Assembly (NCBI RefSeq): GCF_020171725.1
Contig: NZ_JAIVAJ010000010.1
Coordinates: 62,001 to 126,000 of the forward strand
Direction of reading: 5' to 3'
DNA length: 64,000 nt
From: Halobacillus litoralis
GTDB lineage: Bacteria > Bacillota > Bacilli > Bacillales > Halobacillaceae
Numbering within the stretch: the stretch's first letter is position 1; each line of letters opens with the position of its first letter. Position numbers and translations under genes: made by a program. Under the pieces are notes generated by a model. That model made no database searches. It was not told the DNA's origin and saw only the letters and a list, made by a program, of their open reading frames with translations. Shown here one piece after another: positions 43,621-52,060 of the stretch.

Positions 43621-44451
43621 ATGTTGTTCCATAAACTTCGGTATTTCATAGAGATTGCTAAGTTGAAAAGCTATACGAAAGCGGCGGAGAGCTTCTTCAT
43701 TTCCCAGCCTGCTCTCAGTAAACAAATGAAGCTGTTAGAAGAAGAACTCGGCTTCCGCTTGTTTTCTAGATCATCAAAAGGATTTAAGCTCACTGAAAAA
43801 GGGCAGTCTTTGTATTACGAGCTTGAACCTTTGTTCAATCAGATCGAAACGACCGTCCACCAATATAAAAAGCACGATCAAGTCTTATTTGGTTCAACCC
43901 CTCTGCTGAGCTCGTATTTCATCCATGAGCATTATGAAAAGCTGCAGCGGATTCATTTTCAAGTGACTGTAATTCAAGATGATAGTCAGGACCTCATTCC
44001 TTTTCTGAAGGATCACCGGATTGATGCAGCCATTGTTCAGGATATTGCAGAAGTCGAAGGCCTTTACTCCAAGTACCTCTTCAAAGATGAATTCCTGGCT
44101 GCGATTCCATCTTCCTTTCCGCTCGCATCCAAGCAGCATGTCACGCTGGATGAGTGCCTTCAGCATACACAGATTATCCCGACGCAGCGCTCCACTCTTG
44201 CGGAGCAGCTTCGAATCATTATGAATGACCGGTCCTTTGATGGCGAAGTGATCGAGACGCACTACCAGGCGATGACGGGTCTTGTGTCGCTTGGCATGGG
44301 GATCGCCTACCTGCCGTCCATAATGGCGGAACAGATCGAGTACCGAGGTGTAACATTTGTGCCGATCTCAGATCAGCAACTCTATCGTGACATGTACCTT
44401 TATGCGACGACGAAATCGATGCTTGATTTTCTATATGATCAGTTCTCCTAA
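43621..44451 (+). CDS. LysR-family transcriptional regulator
   Basis: A 276-residue LysR protein: the N-terminal winged helix (LRYFIEIAKLKSYTKAAESFFISQPALSKQMKLLEEELG, read in short steps, residues 6-44) and a C-terminal effector-binding domain. The start at 43621 follows AAGGAGGG; an earlier ATG overlaps that site. The effector is unknown. Matching dyads on both sides of the gene suggest that it controls the divergent membrane-protein gene and the gene downstream. Confidence 0.88.
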   Translation: MLFHKLRYFIEIAKLKSYTKAAESFFISQPALSKQMKLLEEELGFRLFSRSSKGFKLTEKGQSLYYELEPLFNQIETTVHQYKKHDQVLFGSTPLLSSYFIHEHYEKLQRIHFQVTVIQDDSQDLIPFLKDHRIDAAIVQDIAEVEGLYSKYLFKDEFLAAIPSSFPLASKQHVTLDECLQHTQIIPTQRSTLAEQLRIIMNDRSFDGEVIETHYQAMTGLVSLGMGIAYLPSIMAEQIEYRGVTFVPISDQQLYRDMYLYATTKSMLDFLYDQFS

Positions 44452-44505
44452 TTTCAGCATAAGACCTAAGAACGGAATTGAGAAATACAAAAAAATCATC
44501 TTTCT

Positions 44506-44520
44506 ATAACTAGAAGTTAT
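44506..44520. promoter_or_regulatory. Second LysR-type dyad, downstream of the regulator
   Basis: ATAACTAGAAGTTAT repeats the half-sites ATAACT and AGTTAT of the site at 43580 with a different 3-base centre. It lies about 65 bases before the coding start of the exported membrane protein. Confidence 0.65.
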
Positions 44521-44586
44521 GACCTTCTGAAGGGTGGAAAAATGATACAGTGGAAGGGGAGGTGAGCATTTATCCGAATTGTATGG

Positions 44587-45666
44587 TTGTTTGTCATCTG
44601 CTGGCTCGTCCCGACTGGAGTGTGGGCAAACGGAACGGTTTTTTCTGAAAATGATGAGTATCCATCAGGGCAGGTCGTCTCCTTGGAAGAGGAGATCATC
44701 CGTATTCAAAAGGAAGATCTGCATATCGATGTGAAGGTTGAAGATAAAAGTGGCGTGTTCCCAGAGGAAAATCCAGCAATGCTTGCGGAAGTGCGGGCTG
44801 CTTACACCATGTTGAATGAAACGGATGAAGTACAGACGGTGCCCGTCGCTTTCCCTCAGCCGGGAGAGGTTGAGGGGTGGACGATATCCTTAGATGGTGA
44901 ACCGGTTCCTGTCTCAGGTCAGGTCGATTTGCCCAGAGAAGATCTGTATAGACAAGCCCGTGAAGAGAAATGGGTGAATCCGAAAACAGGAGAAGCGTAT
45001 AACTTCGGTGGCTTCGGTTATACAGAGGAAGATTTGATTCCATCGGCTACCTTTGAAATTTCACTGACTCCTGGAGAAAGTCATCAGCTGATTGTTGAAT
45101 ACATCGCATCTTTTGGCGTGGATGAAAGACACAGTCTCCATCCTGTTTACAGGCTGGATTACTTGCTACAGCCAGCATCCAACTGGAGTGATTTTAAGAA
45201 CCTGACGCTTGAGATCAACGTTCCTTCACAGTCCGATACATACTTGAATCTACCGCTTGAAAGGGAAGGGGATGCCTACAAAGGGACGTATGAGAAGCTG
45301 CCTGATGAGAATATTTCGCTGTTTGTTACGCCTCATTCGGGCTTTTGGATCGATCTTTTTCAGAAAAGGTCTCATGCTGTCATCTTCTCGTTGGTCGTTC
45401 TTCTGTCGGTGTGGATTTTGAGCCTTGTGCTGCGCAGGCGGCAATCGTTGTTGGTGAAAATGGTCGTGTTCAGTGTTCTATTCCCGCTTGCGGTTTGGAT
45501 GGGATATGACATTTGGACTCATAATCTATTGGGCTATCCTTTCGATATTTTTCAGGGCATTCTTTTCGGTTTTTATGTTCTTGGTTTGAGTGCAGCCGTG
45601 CTGTTCGGTCTATATAACAAGCGTCGGTTGAATAAAGGTCACGGAGTTAAACAAACGTTTGATTAA
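44587..45666 (+). CDS. Exported membrane-anchored protein with three C-terminal membrane segments
   Basis: About 360 residues: a signal peptide, an extracellular domain of some 235 residues (NFGGFGYTEEDLIPSATFEI, EYIASFGVDERHS) and three membrane segments near the end. No family recognised. The coordinate is the TTG at 44587, but that start has no ribosome site and cuts the basic end of the signal peptide. The strong site GGGGAGGTG at 44556-44564 points to the ATC codon at 44572, giving MRIVWLFVICWLVPTGVWA, a far better signal peptide. A LysR dyad precedes it. Confidence 0.65.
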   Translation: MFVICWLVPTGVWANGTVFSENDEYPSGQVVSLEEEIIRIQKEDLHIDVKVEDKSGVFPEENPAMLAEVRAAYTMLNETDEVQTVPVAFPQPGEVEGWTISLDGEPVPVSGQVDLPREDLYRQAREEKWVNPKTGEAYNFGGFGYTEEDLIPSATFEISLTPGESHQLIVEYIASFGVDERHSLHPVYRLDYLLQPASNWSDFKNLTLEINVPSQSDTYLNLPLEREGDAYKGTYEKLPDENISLFVTPHSGFWIDLFQKRSHAVIFSLVVLLSVWILSLVLRRRQSLLVKMVVFSVLFPLAVWMGYDIWTHNLLGYPFDIFQGILFGFYVLGLSAAVLFGLYNKRRLNKGHGVKQTFD

Positions 45667-45754
45667 TCTTAATAGACGTGATGCTTTTGAAAAGAATGAC
45701 CTGTGTTGGAAGACCTTTTATCGTGAACAGTCTCAAAACGATCATGAAAGCAGA

Positions 45755-45794
45755 AGAAGGGTGGGCAACCCATTAAGAGTTGCCCACCCTTCTA
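45755..45794. terminator. Terminator between the exported protein gene and sspH
   Basis: AGAAGGGTGGGCAAC and GTTGCCCACCCTTCT pair around nine bases, two bases from the sspH stop. It can serve both convergent genes. Confidence 0.8.
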
Positions 45795-45795
45795 T

Positions 45796-45981
45796 TTACT
45801 GTTCGCGTTCCTTCAATTCTGTTAACGGGACTTCCTGATACACATTCGGCTGATCGACAGGGTGAATGCGTGCCATTTCATTCTTCTCAATCACTTCTTC
45901 GATATAAATCTCACGGTCCTCATGTCTAACATGAATCATCTCCGGTGAGTTGAAAATTTCCTTCGCGCGCTCTTTGTTCAT
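45796..45981 (-). CDS. sspH: Small acid-soluble spore protein, H type
   Basis: A 61-residue protein. RAKEIFNSPEMIHV at residue 5, IYIEEV near 26, ARIHPVD near 37 and EVPLTELKE at the end follow B. subtilis SspH closely in order and spacing. H-type SASPs are minor proteins of the spore core, made in the forespore; SigG dependence is expected but I could not mark the promoter with confidence. The ATG follows AAGGAGGG. Its presence is direct evidence that the organism forms spores. Confidence 0.9.
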   Translation of the reverse strand: MNKERAKEIFNSPEMIHVRHEDREIYIEEVIEKNEMARIHPVDQPNVYQEVPLTELKEREQ

Positions 45982-46036
45982 GCCTACGCCCTCCTTTTCA
46001 TCCTATTTTCTGTAAAAGGGTGGAGGTTATGCATGA

Positions 46037-47017
46037 TTACAGGTTGTCGCCATTCATGATGGAGTTCTTCACGACGACGTAGTCGACGTGACGGATGGCA
46101 TCTAAGTTCGTGCCTCCAGCGTACGAAATGGCAGACTGCAGATCCTGTTCCATTTCAACTAGCGTATCTTTCAAAGAACCCTTGTATGGTACAGTGATTT
46201 TCTTTCCTTCAACGTTCTTCTTTTCCCCTTTTTGGAATTCAGAGGCGGAGCCGAAGTACTCTTTGTACGGCTTGCCATCTTTCTCGATCAATTGACCCGG
46301 AGATTCTTCGTGTCCGGCAAAAAGAGATCCGATCATAACCATAGTGGCGCCGAATCGGACAGACTTGGCGATGTCTCCGTGTGTGCGGATGCCGCCGTCA
46401 GCGATGACAGGTTTGCTTGCGGCCTTTGCGCACCAGCGTACGGCAGCGAGCTGCCATCCACCTGTACCGAAGCCGGTTTTTAACTTGGTGATACATACTT
46501 TACCGGGGCCGATGCCGACTTTTGTAGCGTCTGCGCCAGCGTTTTCCAGTTCACGCACGGCTTCTGGCGTTCCGACATTGCCGGCGATGACAAACGTGTC
46601 TGGCAGGTGCTGTTTAATGTGTTGGATCATATCGATAACGGCCTGGGAATGTCCATGGGCGATGTCGATGGTGATGTAATCCGGCAATAGATTCTCCTTA
46701 GCAAGCTCTTGAATGAATCCGTACTCTTCGTCTTTTACGCCTACACTGATCGAGGAGATGAGATTGTCGTCCTTCATCTCTTTGATGAATGCTTTCCTCG
46801 TTTCAGGCTCGAAGCGGTGCATGATGTAGAAGTATCCTTCCTCCGCCAGGAAGCGGGCTACTTTTTCATCAATAATGGTCTGCATGTTCGCAGGTACGAC
46901 AGGCAGCTTGAATGTATGTTGGCCGAGCGTGACGTCTGTATCACACTCAGAACGGCTGTTTACGATGCACTTGGCAGGAATCAGTTGAATATCTTCATAG
47001 TCAAATACGTTTTCCAT
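46037..47017 (-). CDS. guaC: GMP reductase
   Basis: A 326-residue enzyme reducing GMP to IMP with NADPH, linking guanine and adenine nucleotide pools. It has the IMPDH/GMPR barrel without CBS domains; the catalytic cysteine is in [15 protein letters not shown] near residue 174 and phosphate binding in [16 protein letters not shown] near 205. The length is typical of the Gram-positive GuaC2 type. Two inverted PurBoxes at its promoter point to PurR control. Confidence 0.95.
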   Translation of the reverse strand: MENVFDYEDIQLIPAKCIVNSRSECDTDVTLGQHTFKLPVVPANMQTIIDEKVARFLAEEGYFYIMHRFEPETRKAFIKEMKDDNLISSISVGVKDEEYGFIQELAKENLLPDYITIDIAHGHSQAVIDMIQHIKQHLPDTFVIAGNVGTPEAVRELENAGADATKVGIGPGKVCITKLKTGFGTGGWQLAAVRWCAKAASKPVIADGGIRTHGDIAKSVRFGATMVMIGSLFAGHEESPGQLIEKDGKPYKEYFGSASEFQKGEKKNVEGKKITVPYKGSLKDTLVEMEQDLQSAISYAGGTNLDAIRHVDYVVVKNSIMNGDNL

Positions 47018-47030
47018 ATTAACACCTCAA

Positions 47031-47109
47031 AAAAGCGAACATTTCATTCGCTTGAAAGTTTTATTGTTCGTCTATAAGTAATCATAACGGAATCATTTGG
47101 GAATGTCAA
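47031..47109 (-). promoter_or_regulatory. guaC promoter with paired PurR boxes
   Basis: On the minus strand TTGACA (47104-47109) and TATGAT (47081-47086) are 17 bases apart. Two PurBox-like sites in opposite orientation, at 47063-47075 and 47031-47043, share the CGAAC core with AT-rich flanks (the second matches AWWWCCGAACWWT at 12 of 13 positions). They lie at and just after the start of transcription, so PurR would block guaC when purines are plentiful. Confidence 0.8.
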
Positions 47110-47260
47110 AGGTCATACCTATTCAAAAAGCAGACGTTTTTCGACAGGGTGCCGTCGAATGTACGACATGGGCAGAAAAAAATTTTAAAAATAGTGTAGG
47201 GGAAGTGGAGGTCGTGTTCGTCTATATAAGTAGAGCTGTCTGAGGAGAGGGGGGAGTGTC

Positions 47261-47794
47261 ATTCAAGAGGATGTTTTAATTGAAAAGATCAAGCGGGGTC
47301 ATACGCAAGCTCTGCGTCTAGTGATTGAAAAGCATAAACACACCGTCTATCAAGTCATCTTTCACGTCATCCGAGATGAAAAAGAGGCGGAGGACCTGAC
47401 GCAGGAAACGTTCATCAAAATGGTTGATGCTCTCCCTTCTTACCAAGGAAAAGGCTTCAAAACGTGGCTCAGTCGGATTGGTTTTCGAACGGCGCTCGAT
47501 GCGAAGCGGAAGAAAGAGCGAAGCCCCGAAGAGGTCGTGGAGCATCTCCACGATAAGGAAACCATACAAAGTGCCGAGGACGAATGGCTTCAGAAGGAGA
47601 AATCGAAAGCTGTGGCGGCTTCGATTGAACGTATGCCGGAGAATTACAGAGGGGTCGTCTATGCGTATTACATAGAAGGGAAATCTTACTCGACGATCGC
47701 CGGAGAACAGAAGCTGCAGGAGAAGACGATAGAGATGAGGCTGTACCGGGCTCGTAAGTGGATGAAGGAGCATTGGAAGGAGGATGATTTTTAA
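47261..47794 (+). CDS. ECF-type sigma factor
   Basis: About 177 residues: region 2 (VYQVIFHVIRDEKEAEDLTQETFIKM near residues 29-54 of the long form) and region 4 (IERMPENYRGVVYAYYIEGKSYSTIAGE near 128-155). An in-frame GTG exists at 47321, but it has no ribosome site and would remove the first helix (LIEKIKRGHTQALRLVIEKH). The strong site GGGGGGAG at 47249-47256 points to ATT at 47261 as the start. A stop in frame lies further upstream, and no ATG, GTG or TTG lies between. It overlaps the anti-sigma start by one base. Confidence 0.8.
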   Translation: MQEDVLIEKIKRGHTQALRLVIEKHKHTVYQVIFHVIRDEKEAEDLTQETFIKMVDALPSYQGKGFKTWLSRIGFRTALDAKRKKERSPEEVVEHLHDKETIQSAEDEWLQKEKSKAVAASIERMPENYRGVVYAYYIEGKSYSTIAGEQKLQEKTIEMRLYRARKWMKEHWKEDDF

Positions 47795-48192
47795 TGAAGC
47801 ATATGGAAGAACAGCAGATGATGCGTTATATCGATGGAGAATTGACGGAGAAGGAACAGTCGGTGATCGAGTCCCACTTCGCAGACTGTGATGATTGTTT
47901 CGATGAATACCTGCAGATGCTTGACCAATCCTCGCCTCTTTCCGATTCCTTTACGGAAGAAGCAGTGGCGCGAATCGTGCAGGAGCACCCGACATTCAAA
48001 CAGAATAAAAAGTCGAATGTATTGGCGCACTATCTGGTCGCAGCAGGCTTCACGCTTCTGTTAATGGTGTCCGGTGTGTTCAGCTTTATGTCTGACTCAA
48101 TAGATGAAGAAGAGTTCAAGCAGCAAACGTCCTTCTCCGAGCAGATGATGGAGAAGACGGGCAGCTTGATTGATGAAATTACGAAACGATAA
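47794..48192 (+). CDS. Zinc-binding anti-sigma factor
   Basis: A 132-residue membrane protein. The N-terminal anti-sigma domain carries HFADCDDC near residue 28, the H-x3-C-x2-C zinc motif, and one membrane segment follows near residues 73-94 (HYLVAAGFTLLLMVSGVFSF), leaving a short extracytoplasmic tail of about 35 residues. It should hold the adjacent ECF sigma factor at the membrane until a surface signal releases it. Translation is coupled to the sigma gene (TAATG). Confidence 0.85.
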   Translation: MKHMEEQQMMRYIDGELTEKEQSVIESHFADCDDCFDEYLQMLDQSSPLSDSFTEEAVARIVQEHPTFKQNKKSNVLAHYLVAAGFTLLLMVSGVFSFMSDSIDEEEFKQQTSFSEQMMEKTGSLIDEITKR

Positions 48193-48203
48193 GGAGGATT
48201 ATC

Positions 48204-49265
48204 ATGAATAAATCACCGATCTTAGCATTTTTTCTGGCGTTGATTCCAGGGTTTGGCCATATGTATATCGGAAAAAAGGTGCGGGGTTTCTTTTATATGT
48301 TAGCGTTCGGGTTCCCGTTGTTTCTGGCATTCGTTTTGCTGGTCACGGGAGGGTTGCCGAACGAGCTGTTGTTACTTGCTATTCTGGGGTCGTCCCTTGT
48401 GTGGATCGTGAACATGCTTGATATGATCATGACGCTGCTGCTTGCGAACCAACGAAAGGAAGAGGATTCTGTGAAAGCGAAGCAGAATGAGCGGTTCTTT
48501 ACCATTTTCCTTTCCTTGATTCCGGGGCTCGGACACTTTCACTTAGGCTTGAACCAGCGGGGTCTTACGTTCTTGACTGCTTTTATCGGAATGGGCGTCA
48601 TGATTCTGTTTGTAACCGTCATGACGTCAGCAGAAGGCTTCTTGGTGTTCCTATTAGCGCTGCCTGTCATTTGGATCTACGGGTTGTTTGATGTCATTCA
48701 GCTGCAAAAGCAGAAGGATGCCGGGGAAGAATTGGAGGACCGGACGTTGATGGAAGATTTGGACCGTCATCGTTCAGGTGATCAGAAGAGCAAGGTGCTG
48801 GCTACGATCCTCGGAATCTTCCCGGGAGCGGGGCACATGTACATGGGGCTTCAAAGGCGGGGCCTTCAGTTGATGGCCGGGTTCCTGCTTTCCATTTATA
48901 TATTGGACGTACTTCGCCTGTCGTTCTTCCTGTTTCTCATTCCGGTCATTTGGTTTTACAGCTTTTTCGATACCCTTCAGCAGAGTAATAAAATGGAGCA
49001 TGAGGAACTGAGTGATGTGCCGATTGTAAAACAGTTCGTCAACCATCAGCGCTGGTTCGGAATCATCCTTATTTTACTTGGGGTATTCTACTTGGTTGAC
49101 CGGATAGCGGTTCCTCTAGTGGATGATCAGCTGCGGCAGGTACTGGACATTAATTTGAGGTATTACTATGACCGCTACTTCCAACTGATCGTCGTTTCGG
49201 TGCTGTTTATCGGCGGCGGAATCAAGCTCTTGACTGGATCGAAGAAAAAGGGGGAGCAGGCATGA
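48204..49265 (+). CDS. Membrane protein with three TM2-like repeats
   Basis: A 353-residue protein with about nine membrane segments. The motif h-x-x-h-h-P-G-x-G-H-h-x-h-G-x-x-x-R-G occurs three times, near residues 13 (LIPGFGHMYIGKKVRG), 99 (LIPGLGHFHLGLNQRG) and 205 (IFPGAGHMYMGLQRRG), so the gene arose by triplication of a TM2-type hairpin. The C-terminal 80 residues add a different pair of segments. It follows the anti-sigma gene by 11 bases and belongs to the same operon; function unknown, probably part of the envelope response. Confidence 0.8.
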   Translation: MNKSPILAFFLALIPGFGHMYIGKKVRGFFYMLAFGFPLFLAFVLLVTGGLPNELLLLAILGSSLVWIVNMLDMIMTLLLANQRKEEDSVKAKQNERFFTIFLSLIPGLGHFHLGLNQRGLTFLTAFIGMGVMILFVTVMTSAEGFLVFLLALPVIWIYGLFDVIQLQKQKDAGEELEDRTLMEDLDRHRSGDQKSKVLATILGIFPGAGHMYMGLQRRGLQLMAGFLLSIYILDVLRLSFFLFLIPVIWFYSFFDTLQQSNKMEHEELSDVPIVKQFVNHQRWFGIILILLGVFYLVDRIAVPLVDDQLRQVLDINLRYYYDRYFQLIVVSVLFIGGGIKLLTGSKKKGEQA

Positions 49266-50056
49266 GAAAATGGCGGGTAGGAACGATATCGATGGGGTTG
49301 ACCCTTGTCTTATTAGGGGTGGTGCTTCTCTTGAGTTCTTTTGTGGAAGCGGAATTGATTTCGCTCACTATGACGTGGTGGCCGGTGATATTGATTGTCT
49401 TAGGTGCAGAGGTCATTCTCTACCTTCTGACGTCGAAGCAGGAGAAGCCGGTTGTCCACTATGACTTCATCTCGATTTTGTTTATCGGCATCCTCGGTAC
49501 GGCCGGTGTTGCGTTGTACTCGGTCACTTCGCTTGGCCTTGTAGAAGAAGTGAAGGCGAGTGTGAACTACGAGACGGTTGAACGAGCACTCCCGGTTGTG
49601 GAGGAAGACGTGGCGGATCTACAAAAAATCGTGATTGAGATGGATCATCTTCACGCAACGCAGATCGAAACGAATCAATCCGAGCAGCTTCAGTTGTTCG
49701 GGCGCTACACCACAAACGCTTATGAGGATGATGCCTTACAAGGAGAAGATGTCGTCAGTATGAACCGAGTTGATGACACACTTTATGTACAGCTTCTCAA
49801 TGCCGGTGAACGGATCCGTCCAGTGTTGTCTGTTCCGAATGACGTAGAGGTAGATGTTCGGAGCGAGGGCTCAAGGCTCAAACTGGTACTCGACGAGGTC
49901 GAGGCGGACTGGTCGATTGAAGGAGCAGGTCTCGTTGAAGTACGTGTCGGTGACGCTGTTGATGCTTCGTTTGAAGGGGTAGAAGCATCTGAGGTTTTCG
50001 GTGAAGGGACACATACGATCTCCCTATCACGCGTGACAGAATTGGACTTATACTAA
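49262..50056 (+). CDS. LiaF/DUF4097-like membrane protein
   Basis: A 264-residue protein with three membrane segments in the first 95 residues (LTLVLLGVVLLLSSF, WWPVILIVLGAEVILYLL, ISILFIGILGTAGVALYSV) and an extracellular beta-rich domain. The layout resembles LiaF and DUF4097 adhesin-like proteins of envelope stress operons. Its ATG overlaps the stop of the TM2-repeat gene (ATGA), and a terminator overlaps its stop, closing this four-gene operon. Confidence 0.7.
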   Translation: MRKWRVGTISMGLTLVLLGVVLLLSSFVEAELISLTMTWWPVILIVLGAEVILYLLTSKQEKPVVHYDFISILFIGILGTAGVALYSVTSLGLVEEVKASVNYETVERALPVVEEDVADLQKIVIEMDHLHATQIETNQSEQLQLFGRYTTNAYEDDALQGEDVVSMNRVDDTLYVQLLNAGERIRPVLSVPNDVEVDVRSEGSRLKLVLDEVEADWSIEGAGLVEVRVGDAVDASFEGVEASEVFGEGTHTISLSRVTELDLY

Positions 50057-50100
50057 AAAGAGAGACGGAACCTCGATCACCAGGTCCCGTCTCTCTTTTT
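50055..50100. terminator. Bidirectional terminator between the sigma operon and nadA
   Basis: AAAAAGAGAGACGG and CCGTCTCTCTTTTT pair, with an inner ACCT/AGGT stem; A and T tracts on either side allow termination in both directions. Confidence 0.88.
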
Positions 50101-50108
50101 ATTTATAG

Positions 50109-51215
50109 TTAAGCACGTTCTAACATTCTCTCAAGCGCCTTCCGTGCATCAATAGCTGTCGACTCATCGACTTTAATGACGTTCTGCGGCTGACCGTCAG
50201 CGATCGATTCGAGCGACCAGGCTAAGTGCGGAAGGTCGATCCGGTTCATGGTCAGGCACGGGCACATACGCGGGTTCAACGAAATGATATGCTGCTCCGG
50301 ATGCTCCTTTATTATTCGGTTCACGAGGTTCATTTCGGTGCCAATCGCCCACGAACTGCCGGGCGGGGCATTTTCAATCTGGTCGATAATATAGTTGGTC
50401 GACCCTGCGTAATCCGATAAAGCAACGACTTCGCGGCTGCATTCCGGGTGGACGATAATGTTCGTGTCCGGGTAGTCGCGTCGGACCTGTTCGACATTCG
50501 CAACGCGGAAGTTCTCATGAACAGAGCAGTGTCCTTTCCACAAGATGACCTTAATGTCTTCGTATGGCGCTTCATGAATCAGCTCTTCCCGGATCGGATC
50601 CCAGACCGCCATCTCTTCCAAGGAGATTCCAAGGTCATAAGCCGTATTTCGTCCCAGATGCTGGTCGGGTAAGAAAAGGATGCGTTCCTTCTGCTCGAAA
50701 GCCCACTCAATCATGCGAGCTGCGTTCGAGGAGGTAACCGTTGCACCGCCGTATCTGCCGACGAACGCTTTAATGGCAGCGGTCGAGTTGACGTAGGTGA
50801 GTGGCAGAATCGTGTCTCCGAAGGCGTCCATCAACCTGGTCCACGCTTTTTCAGTTTGGTGGATATCCGCCATATCGGCCATGGAGCAACCGGCGCGCAT
50901 ATCTGGCAGATAGACGTGCTGGTCTTCTCTTGTTAAAATATCTGCCGTTTCCGCCATGAAGTGGACGCCGCAGAATACGATCGCTTCCGCTTCGTGCTGA
51001 TTGGCGGAAAGCTGGGCTAACTTCAAGGAATCTCCGCGGACATCTGCATAATCAATGACTTCATCCTTCTGATAGTGATGACCAGGCATAAACAGTCGGC
51101 TGCCCATTTTATTTTTCACACGTTCCACAATGGAGCGAAGTTCTTCCTCGGTCATGTTTTGATAACGTTCTGGCAAAGTGGGATGCTGGGTCTGCATCGT
51201 TTCAAAAAGGTTCAT
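50109..51215 (-). CDS. nadA: Quinolinate synthase
   Basis: A 368-residue iron-sulfur enzyme condensing iminoaspartate with dihydroxyacetone phosphate to quinolinate, second step of de novo NAD synthesis. The three cluster cysteines are in [11 protein letters not shown] near residue 80, HPECSREV near 258 and NPRMCPCL near 318. Length and CPC motif fit the B. subtilis type. Its ATG overlaps the nadC stop, and it is the last gene of the nadBCA operon. The [4Fe-4S] need explains the nifS gene across the operator. Confidence 0.96.
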   Translation of the reverse strand: MNLFETMQTQHPTLPERYQNMTEEELRSIVERVKNKMGSRLFMPGHHYQKDEVIDYADVRGDSLKLAQLSANQHEAEAIVFCGVHFMAETADILTREDQHVYLPDMRAGCSMADMADIHQTEKAWTRLMDAFGDTILPLTYVNSTAAIKAFVGRYGGATVTSSNAARMIEWAFEQKERILFLPDQHLGRNTAYDLGISLEEMAVWDPIREELIHEAPYEDIKVILWKGHCSVHENFRVANVEQVRRDYPDTNIIVHPECSREVVALSDYAGSTNYIIDQIENAPPGSSWAIGTEMNLVNRIIKEHPEQHIISLNPRMCPCLTMNRIDLPHLAWSLESIADGQPQNVIKVDESTAIDARKALERMLERA

Positions 51216-52060
51216 CGTACGTCCTCCTCTGATTGAACTTGAGCACTGATATCGAGTGACGGGGCGGAGTGGGTCAAGCTTCCAAGGGAAATGTAGTCCG
51301 CTCCAAGACGGCTGTAGGCGGCCAGATTATGAATCGTGATTCCTCCTGAGATTTCCGTGGTGATCGTGTTCGGTACGAGCGTCACCAAATGAAGGATCTC
51401 CTCTGGTGTACGATTGTCGAACATGATGCAGTCCACTTCGGCAGCAACGGCTTCTTTTACTTGTGCTTCATTTTCAGTTTCGACTTCAATTTTGACCATG
51501 TGTCCTAACTGTCCGCGTATTGTTTCGACAGCTTGTTGAATCGATCCGGCAAAAGCGATATGGTTATCCTTCAGCATGACAGCATCGTCCAGGCCGAATC
51601 GATGATTGTAGCCTCCGCCTGCTCGGACGGCATATTTCTCGAAAGTTCGTAACCCGGGCGTCGTTTTCCTTGTATCACAGATTCTCGTCGGAGAGTCACC
51701 CATCATGTCAACGGCTTCCCTGGTGACGGTTGCAATCCCGCTCATCCGCTGAATCAAGTTCAAGATGACGCGTTCTCCTTTTAATAAACTTCGTATCGAT
51801 CCTTGAATCGTCGCTATCGGAACTTTCTCTGCAATTGTCGCTCCGTCTGGGATGAAGGTCGTCACCTCTAAGGAAGGATCGAGCAGTTCAAACCCTGTCC
51901 GGATTACCTCATTTCCACAAAAAACCCCCGACTGTTTGCTTATAAGTGTTAACGCTCCCGTAGAAGAAGCAGGAAAAAGCACATCGCTCGTGACGTCGCG
52001 ATCTCCGATATCCTCGATGAAGAACGATTCTAACTGCCTCCTATAGATGAATGGGTTCAT
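51212..52060 (-). CDS. nadC: Nicotinate-nucleotide pyrophosphorylase (carboxylating)
   Basis: A 282-residue enzyme turning quinolinate and PRPP into nicotinate mononucleotide with loss of CO2. Landmarks are [14 protein letters not shown] near residue 11, [11 protein letters not shown] near 100, the active-site block [21 protein letters not shown] read in two steps near 128, and AVMLKDNHI near 158. The start at 52060 follows GAGGAAA and overlaps the end of nadB by 20 bases. Confidence 0.95.
   Translation of the reverse strand: MNPFIYRRQLESFFIEDIGDRDVTSDVLFPASSTGALTLISKQSGVFCGNEVIRTGFELLDPSLEVTTFIPDGATIAEKVPIATIQGSIRSLLKGERVILNLIQRMSGIATVTREAVDMMGDSPTRICDTRKTTPGLRTFEKYAVRAGGGYNHRFGLDDAVMLKDNHIAFAGSIQQAVETIRGQLGHMVKIEVETENEAQVKEAVAAEVDCIMFDNRTPEEILHLVTLVPNTITTEISGGITIHNLAAYSRLGADYISLGSLTHSAPSLDISAQVQSEEDVR

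Noticed and set aside
47161..47245. ECF-type autoregulatory promoter before the sigma gene
   Set aside because: CGTCTATA at 47219-47226 resembles an ECF -10 element, but I find no AAC-type -35 at 16-17 bases, so I do not list it.
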